Below, piece by piece: positions 1-6,336 of a stretch of DNA of 43,386 bases. The notes below the pieces were generated by a model. The model was not told the origin of the DNA and ran no database searches. It worked only from the letters and a program-made list of their open reading frames with translations. This DNA is from a virus. The stretch covers positions 1 to 43,386 of IMG/VR virus record IMGVR_UViG_3300019758_000002. One strand, given 5' to 3'. The position numbers and the translations under genes are program-made. Positions within the stretch are counted from its first letter, which is position 1, and every line of letters starts with the position of its first letter.

Positions 1-123
1 CTGTCTACGAGTAATAACGCTCTGATCATCGCCGAATCTGGCAACGTCAATGCCTAAAGTTTTAGGAGCAAACCCCCAAATGTCCTCGGTCAGTGAGTTT
101 TGCTGTGCTGACCTCACCAAATC
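1..123. repeat. Direct terminal repeat, left copy
   Basis: These 123 bases are identical to 43264-43386. The simplest reading is that the sequence is a circular or terminally redundant molecule cut at an arbitrary point, so the unique genome is 43,263 bp. The repeat lies inside the large terminase gene and the reading frame continues exactly across it, so it is not an intergenic element. Confidence 0.97.
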
Positions 124-978
124 AGATGGAATAAACTGAGCTGAACCCGCACGAGGGAAAACCCCTCTGACTCTGACTCGAACAAAATCAGAATCCTCCC
201 CGAAATCTTCGACCCAAGTATTGAGCAACTCTTTGTTGGTTCCAGCAACGTCTCGACTGTCAATCGTGCGTGTAATCCACCTGTGCTTGAGCCGTCCAAA
301 ACACTCAAAAAAACGCCCGCTGTTACGGGTCGGGTTACCAAAAGCAAAACGCATGGGTTCCCCATCGGTTAGGCCGCCATCGGAAACCTCCCAAATTTTA
401 TTTGGAATTGCGCTGGCCTCGTCAAACAAATAAAAAGGCGTGGATGTAGCCGCATGGAGTCCGGCAAAAGATTCGCTATTCTCCTCTCGGCAAGTTTGCG
501 CGTCAACGCGCCAAGTGTGCTGATGGTCCTTATGCAGCAGGTTCATGTTGCCTTTGGATGAGTTGTAAATAAACCAATCCTTTGTGACGCACATAGACAG
601 CCACTTGCCCAACTCTGACCACGTTTTAGTTTTAAGCTGATCAGAAGTGTTTGAGGTGACGATACCTTTGCAATGAGGCCTAGTAGAAGCAATAAACAAT
701 ATAATCCAGCTACTTAGTGCCGACTTGCCTATCCCGTGGCCAGAAGAAATAGCAAACTGCAACGGATCAACAGCATGCACGCCATCAAACCTACGCTGTT
801 TAATGTTTTTTCCCCATTCTTCTAAAAACTCCCACTGCCAGAGCCGAGGCCCGTTGAAATTGGCAAGCTGCCCTTCTTCACCCCAAGGGAAAGAGAACAA
901 CACAAAGCCTAGCGGGTCGTCATAAAATTTACTGATTTCTTCTGCAAGTATGATGTTATGGTCTTTTTTTGCTGCCAT
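1..978 (-). CDS. terL: Terminase large subunit, N-terminal 326 codons (continues at 43263)
   Basis: The packaging motor ATPase/nuclease cuts phage DNA and pumps it into the prohead. This part holds the ATPase domain. A Walker A motif GHGIGKS lies at residues 80-86 and a Walker B FYLFDEAS at about 182-189. The nuclease motif begins as GIDVARFGDD at 309-318. Position 978 to 1 is exactly 326 codons, and on the circle the frame continues at 43263 and ends at 42769, giving 490 aa, a normal length. The ATG at 978 has no Shine-Dalgarno site. It follows a TATATT box by 6 nt, so the message may be leaderless. It heads the late operon and diverges from the small plus-strand cassette. TTG or other upstream starts are not available in frame. 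Confidence 0.96.
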   Translation of the reverse strand, partial: MAAKKDHNIILAEEISKFYDDPLGFVLFSFPWGEEGQLANFNGPRLWQWEFLEEWGKNIKQRRFDGVHAVDPLQFAISSGHGIGKSALSSWIILFIASTRPHCKGIVTSNTSDQLKTKTWSELGKWLSMCVTKDWFIYNSSKGNMNLLHKDHQHTWRVDAQTCREENSESFAGLHAATSTPFYLFDEASAIPNKIWEVSDGGLTDGEPMRFAFGNPTRNSGRFFECFGRLKHRWITRTIDSRDVAGTNKELLNTWVEDFGEDSDFVRVRVRGVFPRAGSAQFIPSDLVRSAQQNSLTEDIWGFAPKTLGIDVARFGDDQSVITRRQ

Positions 979-1084
979 GATGTCAATATAATGACTTTGT
1001 GAGAAAAAGGAAAGTCCAGAACTTAGATTTGATATAGTTTAAATTTATGTGTAGTTGTATAAAAAACTTATAGGAGAATTTATT
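979..1084. promoter_or_regulatory. Divergent AT-rich promoter region between terL and the plus-strand cassette
   Basis: This 106-bp AT-rich gap separates two divergent start codons. On the plus strand TATAAA at 1059-1064 can serve as a -10 box, with only a weak -35, followed by AGGAG at 1072-1076 before the ATG at 1085. On the minus strand TATATT ends 6 nt before the terL ATG, also with a weak -35. Weak -35 boxes suggest that late transcription here may need an activator, which is inference. Confidence 0.45.
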
Positions 1085-1198
1085 ATGGCAGCTAAAAAGA
1101 AAACTGGTAAAGGCAAAAGTTCAAAAAGCAAAAGCTCCAGCAGCAAAAAAACAGCAATGGTTCGGGGCACAAGTCGCAGGGGCAAGGGGAAAGCATGA
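1085..1198 (+). CDS. Small Lys/Ser-rich basic peptide, 37 aa
   Basis: A 37-codon gene with a good AGGAG ribosome site. The peptide is almost only Lys, Ser, Gly, Arg and Ala, begins MAAKKKTGKGKSSK and has no acidic residue, so it must be disordered and bind polyanions such as nucleic acid if made. Its stop overlaps the next start as ATGA, which shows translational coupling with the membrane protein downstream. The function is unknown. Its first residues MAAKK coincidentally resemble the terL start on the other strand (MAAKKDH), and the two begin 107 bp apart in opposite directions. Confidence 0.7.
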   Translation: MAAKKKTGKGKSSKSKSSSSKKTAMVRGTSRRGKGKA

Positions 1199-1539
1199 TT
1201 CCATTAACCGCCATTTTTCTGATAATCGGAACTGTGGTCGTGAGTGCCTTTTTGCCCTCAGAGTGGGTGATTGATCGTAATGCGTTGCTGAATCAACTGG
1301 TTAGCGCACTGTGTCTACTCGGTTGGATATCGGAGACTAAGAGCAAAAGCGGTAGCAAAAAAAGGAAATGCGCCCTTTTTGTCATGCTTGGGTTTTGTGC
1401 TTGGACCGCTGTGAGTCGTCCCTTCTTGGAGCTGAGCGACAAGTTTGTCAGGGTTGAAGCAATCATTTTTGCTCTTTTGGTACTAGCCGCTCTGTTCGTA
1501 GGGGGTTACTACAGTGGAACTGGAACAAGCAGAACTTGA
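1195..1539 (+). CDS. Small polytopic membrane protein, holin-like
   Basis: A 114-aa protein with about four hydrophobic segments (residues 3-20, 31-45, 58-72 and 86-105). A short basic loop containing KSKSGSKKRK lies near the middle. Size, multiple membrane segments and position beside another small membrane gene next to the terminase fit a holin or antiholin, but no family motif is recognised. It is coupled to the basic peptide by ATGA, and its 3' end overlaps the next gene. Confidence 0.65.
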   Translation: MIPLTAIFLIIGTVVVSAFLPSEWVIDRNALLNQLVSALCLLGWISETKSKSGSKKRKCALFVMLGFCAWTAVSRPFLELSDKFVRVEAIIFALLVLAALFVGGYYSGTGTSRT

Positions 1540-1804
1540 AGCTCTTGCCGACAGGATCGCCCAGAAAACCGCCGAACAAACAAGAGCCGAGATATTCTCT
1601 TTACTCGGATTTAATGACGATGATAAAGGGCGTGAAAGTCTCAAGGAGCTGGGAGATTTAGCCCGGCTGTTTAAAGATTTTAACCACGAGCTGAGAAAAA
1701 AAAGCATATCCGGCGTTATCTCGACAGTCGGATGGATCGTAAAACTCACGATCATTGGAGCCATAGCCTACTGTGCTATTAAACTCGGAGTAACCATTAA
1801 ATAA
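1514..1804 (+). CDS. Small protein with C-terminal membrane anchor (DUF6127-like)
   Basis: A 96-aa protein beginning at GTG, preceded by a GGGGG ribosome site inside the upstream gene. The first two thirds are charged and helical (MELEQAELEALADRIAQK at the start, then a KELGDLARLFKDF segment). One membrane helix lies at about residues 68-92. This plan matches DUF6127-type small phage membrane proteins often listed as holin-like, a family assignment made from memory of the pattern. With 1195-1539 it could form a holin/antiholin pair. It ends at a strong terminator. Confidence 0.65.
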   Translation: MELEQAELEALADRIAQKTAEQTRAEIFSLLGFNDDDKGRESLKELGDLARLFKDFNHELRKKSISGVISTVGWIVKLTIIGAIAYCAIKLGVTIK

Positions 1805-1845
1805 AAAAACCCTCTTGGCCCGAAAGCTGAGAGGGTTTTCTATTT
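1804..1845. terminator. Bidirectional intrinsic terminator
   Basis: The 9-bp stem AAACCCTCT/AGAGGGTTT (1807-1815 with 1830-1838) has a 14-base loop. T-rich runs follow on both strands (TTTTCTATTT on plus, seven T on minus). It closes the plus-strand cassette and would also stop minus-strand transcripts leaving terS, so terL would need its own promoter. Confidence 0.85.
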
Positions 1846-1949
1846 AAAGAATGTTTTTATTATTATGTACGCCAAAAATGGACCAAATTTTAACCAACAG
1901 TCCGTAATCTATCCAAAATTGCCGCAACCTACACATCACTTTTTTTATT

Positions 1950-1976
1950 TAAAACGCTTAGAGCGCAGATTTGAAA
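1950..1976 (-). repeat. Repeat flanking terS, downstream copy
   Basis: On the minus strand this reads TCAAATCTGCGCTCTAAGCG followed by TTTTAAA. A similar block with the same TCAAAT...TCTAAGCGTTT core lies at 2857-2886, immediately upstream of terS. The pair brackets the terminase small subunit gene. A terminase recognition site, a recombination scar or a phage regulator site are all possible. Confidence 0.4.
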
Positions 1977-2020
1977 GCCGTTTTGTTTATGTTTTGCTCC
2001 ATAATACCCCGAACCTCCAT
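1958..2020 (-). CDS. Possible 20-aa peptide behind terS
   Basis: A 20-codon frame (MEVRGIMEQNINKTAFKSAL) with a good GGAGG ribosome site 8 nt before the ATG, starting 4 bp after the terS stop. It is a micro-gene candidate only. The strong ribosome site is the only support. The rest of 1846-2023 shows nothing else I can support. Confidence 0.3.
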   Translation of the reverse strand: MEVRGIMEQNINKTAFKSAL

Positions 2021-2023
2021 TTT

Positions 2024-2836
2024 TTAATCCTCCGGCTTATCACGTTTAGCTGCTCTAGCCCGTCCCATTTCCAGAGCCGAAGTGATCGAGAGGTCGCCAT
2101 TCACGTTCGCGTCAACTGTCTGACGATCTTTATAAACATCCGGCATGCGGTTATTCAACCAATATCTAATTGAATTTGGGTTAGGAGGATTTTTCCTTGT
2201 TATTTTTTTCGTGACAACTAAACTTGGGTCAAAAGTATTTTCTTCCTCTAAAAGCTGGCGACAATCTGCTAAATATTCTTCAATCTTTTTAAGCCTTTCC
2301 TCTGAATATCCTGAACAATTAGGATACCAATCCGCAAATATCCTGTCCTTTTTGCTACTGTTGCACCGCTGGCAGCAAGGCAAAACATTTCCAAACTCAA
2401 GTTTGCCACCCTTAGACAAGGGGACAAAATGGTCTTTAGTCAATTTAGAGTTGCTATCGCCGCAATAGGCGCAAGTATTGTCAAAAAAACTTTTTGCATC
2501 GTCCCAATCTTCGGGAGTAAAGGTTTCACCACGCTCTCTCAAGCGAGTAAGCCCATTTCCAGCGGTGAGTTCCTCGACAATCTCATAGGACACATAACCC
2601 AAGGCCGATTCGTACAAACTTCTCTCGACTCTCTGGTCCGCTTCCTTCTTCCAATCCCTTAGGGACTCGCGAAACGAACTGTGCTTTCCTTTCCATCTGT
2701 GCCACGTTGAAATGTCGACTTCAAAAAAATCAGCCATTTCCTGATCAGTCCAACCCGCTTTAGCGAGTTTAGAAACCTGCTCAAGATCAACGCCACCATA
2801 TTTGCTTGGCCTTCCACCTTTGTTTTTCTCTGCCAT
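2024..2836 (-). CDS. terS: Terminase small subunit with an inserted HNH nuclease domain
   Basis: This 270-aa protein should recognise phage DNA for packaging. The N-terminus (1-95) is an HTH TerS domain (GGRPSKYGG..., then an ERSLYESALGY helix). The C-terminus resumes at about 205 with the TerS hallmark NPPNPNSIRYWLNNR (216-230). Between them, about residues 98-200, lies an HNH domain with zinc cysteines C122, C125, C155 and C158, the DH pair at 135-136 and N150. The domain is in frame, with no intein splice residues seen. The ATG at 2836 has GAGGG five nt upstream, whereas the earlier ATG at 2854 has no site. HNH proteins beside terminases are known to be needed for cos cleavage in some phages, so the graft may be functional. 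Confidence 0.88.
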   Translation of the reverse strand: MAEKNKGGRPSKYGGVDLEQVSKLAKAGWTDQEMADFFEVDISTWHRWKGKHSSFRESLRDWKKEADQRVERSLYESALGYVSYEIVEELTAGNGLTRLRERGETFTPEDWDDAKSFFDNTCAYCGDSNSKLTKDHFVPLSKGGKLEFGNVLPCCQRCNSSKKDRIFADWYPNCSGYSEERLKKIEEYLADCRQLLEEENTFDPSLVVTKKITRKNPPNPNSIRYWLNNRMPDVYKDRQTVDANVNGDLSITSALEMGRARAAKRDKPED

Positions 2837-2856
2837 GTATCCCTCACTTTTCATTT

Positions 2857-2940
2857 TTTAAACGCTTAGAATCTAAAATTTGAGTGCAATTTTTTGCACA
2901 AGTAGCTATTACATTAAAACTTTGTCCTCTTTGCGTCAAA
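2857..2940 (-). promoter_or_regulatory. terS leader: weak promoter, hairpin and upstream repeat copy
   Basis: On the minus strand TTGACG-N17-TAATGT overlaps the end of the upstream winged-helix gene and could start terS transcription. A perfect hairpin GTGCAA-AAAA-TTGCAC follows, then the TCAAAT...TCTAAGCGTTT repeat also found at 1950-1976. The hairpin lacks a clean T tract, so an operator is as likely as a terminator. Confidence 0.35.
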
Positions 2941-3318
2941 TCACCACTTTTCACCAAGTTTTTTTAGCCTCTCAATGGCTCGATCTTGATCGTCTACGCA
3001 CTCTTCAAAATCTCCACACTCGTTCACTGTGACCGGTTCACTCGTCCACTGTGAACGACAAACAGAAAAAGAACACTGATAGGTCATTTTCCCGAGAGTT
3101 CTTTTGATTATTTTTTTATCCTCCAGTTCTTTCATAGCTCGACGCACAGAACTGATAGAGAATCCTGTTTCCTGAGCTATAGTTGCCTGAGCTGGGTTGC
3201 ATCGTTCTGTTTTTACATTATAGTGCCAGATTAGACAAAGAAGGACGGCTTTTGGAGCTGGCTTCATTTCTAGCGAGTATGCCCACTGTTGCAGCGTAAA
3301 TTTTTTAGCCGTTTTCAT
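2941..3318 (-). CDS. Winged-helix DNA-binding protein, leaderless
   Basis: A 125-aa protein with an N-terminal winged HTH of the phage/plasmid replication type. WAYSLEMKPAPKAVLLCLI precedes a recognition-helix segment GFSISSVRRAMKEL at about 52-65. The C-terminal tail is acidic. It lies directly upstream of terS and behind a strong promoter. The ATG is only 6 nt from the -10 box and has no ribosome site, so transcription should start at or next to the start codon. It is probably a regulator, perhaps of the packaging genes or itself. Confidence 0.75.
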   Translation of the reverse strand: MKTAKKFTLQQWAYSLEMKPAPKAVLLCLIWHYNVKTERCNPAQATIAQETGFSISSVRRAMKELEDKKIIKRTLGKMTYQCSFSVCRSQWTSEPVTVNECGDFEECVDDQDRAIERLKKLGEKW

Positions 3319-3324
3319 TTCTGA

Positions 3325-3353
3325 ATAATAAGTATATTTTTTTATCTCGTCAA
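3325..3353 (-). promoter_or_regulatory. Sigma70-type promoter for the winged-helix gene (leaderless)
   Basis: TTGACG (3348-3353), a 17-bp spacer and TATTAT (3325-3330) precede the ATG at 3318 by 6 nt. The -35 box abuts the T tract of the upstream terminator, so the unit is insulated from read-through. Confidence 0.75.
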
Positions 3354-3354
3354 A

Positions 3355-3381
3355 GAAAAGCCCCCACGTTAAGCGGGGGCT
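3355..3381 (-). terminator. Intrinsic terminator after the small-gene run
   Basis: On the minus strand the stem AGCCCCC/GGGGGCT has an eight- to nine-base loop and is followed by TTTTCTTTG. It ends the minus-strand operon that includes 3420-5909. Confidence 0.85.
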
Positions 3382-3419
3382 AACCGAGAACCAAGTCGAC
3401 CATCTCTTTTGGTAGGGGC

Positions 3420-3620
3420 TTATTGTAGTGGAACGTGTACATAAACCAGCGGCAAAAAGTCTTCGGCATTTAAGTAAGCTGGTTCAACAATTTCTTTCAC
3501 AGTTAACGCAGTAGAATCAAGAGGGTAAATACTATGCCCTTCTTTGTCACAAGGCATAACGTGTATCTCTTCAACCCTATCGTTTTTTTCTACTTCAAAT
3601 ACTCCCCATTCTTCTTTCAT
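3420..3620 (-). CDS. Hypothetical protein, 66 aa
   Basis: A small acidic soluble protein with an AAAGG ribosome site. It has no recognised family, one Cys-His-rich stretch (HVMPCDKEGHS) and no membrane segment. It is the last gene before the terminator at 3355-3381. Confidence 0.6.
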   Translation of the reverse strand: MKEEWGVFEVEKNDRVEEIHVMPCDKEGHSIYPLDSTALTVKEIVEPAYLNAEDFLPLVYVHVPLQ

Positions 3621-3632
3621 TTGCTTTTACCT

Positions 3633-3749
3633 TTAGGGGTTAAGTTTGTTCTCAAGTTCTCTTTTAGCTCCGCACATATCACAAGTAAACACCGTCACTT
3701 TTTCTACCTCAGTCTTTTCAACTTCCCTTTTCACGACTTCAAAGCTCAT
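3633..3749 (-). CDS. Small CxxC protein, 38 aa
   Basis: The frame starts at the ATG directly after the stop of the upstream gene (TAA-ATG) and encodes a charged N-terminal strand (MSFEVVKREVEKTEVEK) and a single CDMCG knuckle near residue 23. It looks like half of a zinc ribbon that would dimerise. Coding is supported by tight packing and composition only. Confidence 0.5.
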   Translation of the reverse strand: MSFEVVKREVEKTEVEKVTVFTCDMCGAKRELENKLNP

Positions 3750-3983
3750 TTAAACATCTTCCGCTGATTCTAGTGCATGATAAGCCAAATTTATTACTTT
3801 TTTAGAATATTTATTTATCGGGGCGGGCATTTTCATCAGCTTCTCTAAAGCCTCAGCCAGAATTACCACGCGTTTGGCTTGGGTTGCCAGTTCCATGTCA
3901 CTGTCGTTTTCAATGCATTCTCCTCGTTGTTTAGCAGTCTCTAGTGAGTTGATAACAATTACCGCGTCTTGTTTGACTTTCAC
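3750..3983 (-). CDS. Hypothetical helical protein, 77 aa
   Basis: I choose the GTG at 3983, which overlaps the upstream stop as GTGA. The ATG-like frame further upstream would run deep into the previous gene. The protein is predicted largely helical (MELATQAKRVVILAEALEKL in the middle) and soluble. No family is recognised. Confidence 0.6.
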   Translation of the reverse strand: MKVKQDAVIVINSLETAKQRGECIENDSDMELATQAKRVVILAEALEKLMKMPAPINKYSKKVINLAYHALESAEDV

Positions 3984-4177
3984 TTTACAACCCCCCACTC
4001 GCAGCAACTTTCGTCAAATTCCATTTCAGAATTAGCGTCCAGCCATTTCAGGATCATGCGGCGACACAGGTTAGATTTGCTGTTTCCGGTGCGCTTGGCC
4101 TCCGCTTCGATGTAGTCAATTACCTCACATGGCAGGGTGACATAGACCCTGTGCAATTTTTGAACATCATCGCTCAT
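3980..4177 (-). CDS. Ribbon-helix-helix type regulator, 65 aa
   Basis: A small DNA-binding protein with a beta strand (RVYVTLP) followed by two helices (EVIDYIEAEAKRTGNSKSNL and CRRMILKWLDA), the classic RHH arrangement. The ATG at 4177 has an AAAGGAGG ribosome site. RHH proteins act as dimeric repressors. The target here is unknown. Confidence 0.7.
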   Translation of the reverse strand: MSDDVQKLHRVYVTLPCEVIDYIEAEAKRTGNSKSNLCRRMILKWLDANSEMEFDESCCEWGVVK

Positions 4178-4210
4178 TACATTTCCTCCTTTACTTTTTT
4201 TGAAACACAC

Positions 4211-5599
4211 CTACCCATCACAACCCCCAACCATTGCCTCGGTGGGGTTCTGGGATGTTGCTATAAAATTTTCAATCCACTCACCCAACCGATGTATAGC
4301 AGGTACTGCCATGCTGTTTCCTAGAGATTGATACCTATGCCCGTCGGGACATTCCTCTACTGGCTTGCCGTTCCATGGAATGCGGGTGTAATTGTCCTCA
4401 AATCCTTGGAGGCGTTCACACTCGACGGGAGTTAAGCGGCGGATTTTAGACGTTGAAATACATTGATTCACAACTCCACCGCCTGAACCACTTCGTAAAC
4501 TAGCCGCATCATTTTGAGTAAAAGCAATTAGGTCAGATGCCCCTTTATAGTCCCTAGCGTTTACCATACTAGCTACAGGACTAGTCCCATATTCACTACT
4601 TGATTGGCGGTCGAACGTTTGTACAAGTCCAGCCCCACCCTGTGAGAATAGTTCCTGATTACTAGCACCGATACCTCCCGTGTTATGGGACTGACTTAAG
4701 GACGGGTGGGGTCCACCTTCCCAGTGAGAAACAATATTTTGTCCGCGGTCAGCACATGCACTTAAATCATGCCTTGCACTTATCGTTCCAGCTACTTCCC
4801 CATATTGAGAAACTACGAAATGGTTTTGAGCTGCGCCCTCTGGTCTTCCTCCCGCACCACCTGTAAAAGAGCATCGGCTAATTGTGCCGGCAACGTCTTC
4901 CCTCGTTTTTCTGCTCGGCGGAGTATCCCGGCGCATGCAGCCGCACTCAAAAAGTATTTCTCTGGGATCTGCCCCGTTTCGAGGACTTGCCATAACGAAC
5001 ACACGCTTGCGTCGCTGGGCCAATCCGAAAAACTGAGCGTCAAGCACCCGCCATGCAATTGTTCTTTTGGGACCAGCAACCCAACCTGAGTGGGGCCACT
5101 TTGGAATATGTCTCCGTGTTTTTCTATCCCATCTCCAAAATTTCGAACTCTTGCCCATTTGCGGGACTGGTCCGGGGAAAACAGTTTCTCTGTGCCCGGA
5201 CAATGCTCCGAGAAAGCATCCGAAGGCGTTATCCCTGGTGCTGAGTACTCCGGGAACGTTTTCCCAAATAGCGAAAGCTGGCTTGATTGCATCACATAAT
5301 TCCACAAATTTTAGAGTAAGGTTCCCACGTTCATCGTCCAGAGACCTACGCTTTCCAGCTACTGAAAAAGACTGGCACGGAGTTCCGCCGATAAGCACAT
5401 CCACTTTCCCGGCGTATTTGGAACCGTCGATTTTGGTCATGTCTCCCAGATTCGGAACATCGGGATAATGATGCTGAAGGACGGCACTAGGGAAGGGCTC
5501 TATTTCAGAGAAAAAAATCGGTTCCCATCCCAATGGCCCCCAAGCGGCACTAGGGGCTTCAATCCCGGAACATACGGAGGCATAGCGAAGATTAAGCAT
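4211..5599 (-). CDS. DNA (cytosine-5) methyltransferase
   Basis: This 462-aa enzyme transfers a methyl group from SAM to C5 of cytosine, probably shielding phage DNA from host restriction. Motif I ASVCSGIE lies at 7-14, the catalytic PCQ at 74-76 (nucleophile Cys75), ENV at 113-115, QRRKR at 195-199, and motifs IX-X as RRLTPVECERLQGF and SLGNSMAVP near the C-terminus. The long target-recognition region contains two copies of VAGTIS about 30 residues apart. The start at 5599 precedes motif I directly and overlaps the upstream gene by 8 bp. An earlier ATG would only add the alternative frame of that gene. Confidence 0.93.
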   Translation of the reverse strand: MLNLRYASVCSGIEAPSAAWGPLGWEPIFFSEIEPFPSAVLQHHYPDVPNLGDMTKIDGSKYAGKVDVLIGGTPCQSFSVAGKRRSLDDERGNLTLKFVELCDAIKPAFAIWENVPGVLSTRDNAFGCFLGALSGHRETVFPGPVPQMGKSSKFWRWDRKTRRHIPKWPHSGWVAGPKRTIAWRVLDAQFFGLAQRRKRVFVMASPRNGADPREILFECGCMRRDTPPSRKTREDVAGTISRCSFTGGAGGRPEGAAQNHFVVSQYGEVAGTISARHDLSACADRGQNIVSHWEGGPHPSLSQSHNTGGIGASNQELFSQGGAGLVQTFDRQSSSEYGTSPVASMVNARDYKGASDLIAFTQNDAASLRSGSGGGVVNQCISTSKIRRLTPVECERLQGFEDNYTRIPWNGKPVEECPDGHRYQSLGNSMAVPAIHRLGEWIENFIATSQNPTEAMVGGCDG

Positions 5600-5909
5600 T
5601 TTTCCGCCACCCTTCCGGTTTCTCGCACCGCTTAGCCTTGGCAATCTCAACACGGTTACGGATGATTTCATCATCTCTTTTTGTAACACACCTACCGCAA
5701 ATATACCCAGACCCATCATCCCGCATGTCCTCAACCTCTCCCAGTTTCCCGCACGAAGAGCAGGAAAGAATGTCATACTGGCAGAGCTTCGACCGCAAAA
5801 GCTCGCGGAGCATAGCCGACCAATTTCCGTTGTGTTCAGAGTTGGCAACTATTTGACCGTACTTGATGTAATCTTCTGGCATCGTGAACGATTTTGACAC
5901 TGTAATCAT
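5592..5909 (-). CDS. RHH-like protein with C-terminal zinc ribbon
   Basis: A 105-aa protein with an RHH-like N-terminus (ITVSKSFTMPEDYIKYG, then an NWSAMLRELLRSKL helix) and a zinc ribbon with CSSCG at about 50-54 and CGRC at about 71-74. It has a strong AAAGGAGG ribosome site and sits directly behind a promoter containing a perfect palindrome. Autoregulation through that palindrome, together with the methyltransferase gene, is plausible. Confidence 0.7.
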   Translation of the reverse strand: MITVSKSFTMPEDYIKYGQIVANSEHNGNWSAMLRELLRSKLCQYDILSCSSCGKLGEVEDMRDDGSGYICGRCVTKRDDEIIRNRVEIAKAKRCEKPEGWRKNA

Positions 5910-5934
5910 TTTTCAACCTCCTTTTGTTTCACTC

Positions 5935-5963
5935 ACAATATTATAACAATATTATATTGTCAA
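5935..5963 (-). promoter_or_regulatory. Promoter with embedded palindromic operator
   Basis: TTGACA (5958-5963), a 17-bp spacer and TATTGT (5935-5940) form a good promoter for the RHH-zinc ribbon/methyltransferase genes. The spacer contains the perfect palindrome ACAATATTATATTGT (5946-5960), and ACAATATTATA is also repeated in tandem (5935-5945, 5946-5956). A repressor bound there would block both promoter boxes. Confidence 0.75.
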
Positions 5964-5974
5964 AAGAAAAGGGT

Positions 5975-6005
5975 AAAAAAAAGCCCCGGCTTTTAAACCG
6001 AGGCT
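5975..6005 (-). terminator. Terminator of the small RNA
   Basis: On the minus strand AGCCTCGG pairs with CCGGGGCT (one G-U) around an eight-base AT loop and is followed by eight T. It separates the small RNA from the promoter of the methyltransferase operon 12 bp downstream. Confidence 0.9.
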
Positions 6006-6151
6006 GGTTGATCTATCGTATTTGTACCGCGCCCCTTATTTACGAGGCGCGGCAGTCAAACAGGGTGTTCGGGGTCGGGATGGGAGGAAGCCGTCACCCG
6101 ATCTACGAAAGGAGGTGTGTACGGTAGGAAATCTTTTATACTGATCAACAT
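5975..6151 (-). ncRNA. Structured small RNA carrying an anti-Shine-Dalgarno sequence
   Basis: The region is bounded by a promoter (6158-6186) and a terminator (5975-6005) and has no credible frame. The predicted transcript is about 177 nt. A long-range helix GTTGATC (6149-6143) pairs with GATCAAC (6013-6007), extended by GTAT (6141-6138) with ATAC (6021-6018). Inside is a GC-rich hairpin CCGCGCC/GGCGCGG (6052-6046 with 6033-6027). At 6117-6108 it reads CACCTCCTTT, the 3' end of bacterial 16S rRNA. It could bind phage ribosome sites or compete for them. The existence of the transcript is inferred from signals, and the function is speculation. Confidence 0.6.
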
Positions 6152-6157
6152 GTATAG

Positions 6158-6186
6158 ACTCTACAGGTTTTTACGGGTTTGGTCAA
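6158..6186 (-). promoter_or_regulatory. Promoter of the small RNA
   Basis: TTGACC (6181-6186), 17-bp spacer and TAGAGT (6158-6163) on the minus strand. Transcription should begin near 6151, just before the 5' arm of the closing helix. No start codon with a ribosome site follows. Confidence 0.7.
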
Positions 6187-6222
6187 GGTTATTTCAAAGC
6201 GAGGACAATTGCCCTGAAAAGA

Positions 6223-6336
6223 CTATCCGGTCAACCCTTTCCAGAATCCTTTTAAAAAAGGAATTACAATTAATTCTGACAAAGCATTGCCGACCAATAC
6301 CGCCCAGAAGATACCCCAAAAGTCTAGATCTATCAC
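6223..6336 (-). CDS. Small membrane peptide, 37 aa
   Basis: This GTG start has an AAGGAGGGGGAG ribosome site and overlaps the upstream stop as GTGA. The peptide has one hydrophobic stretch (DFWGIFWAVLVGNALSELIV) and ends with GFWKGLTG. It is the last of a chain of tiny coupled genes, just before the small-RNA promoter. A role in lysis or membrane interference is possible but not shown. Confidence 0.5.
   Translation of the reverse strand: MIDLDFWGIFWAVLVGNALSELIVIPFLKGFWKGLTG

Noticed and set aside
4813-5307. 164-codon minus-strand frame inside the cytosine methyltransferase
   Set aside because: It lies in another frame of a gene with all catalytic motifs intact and has no ribosome site.
6061-6121. 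Resemblance of the small RNA to 5S rRNA (CCCATCCCGA and CCGAACACC)
   Set aside because: Only two short strings match; length, terminal stem and loop order of 5S are absent.
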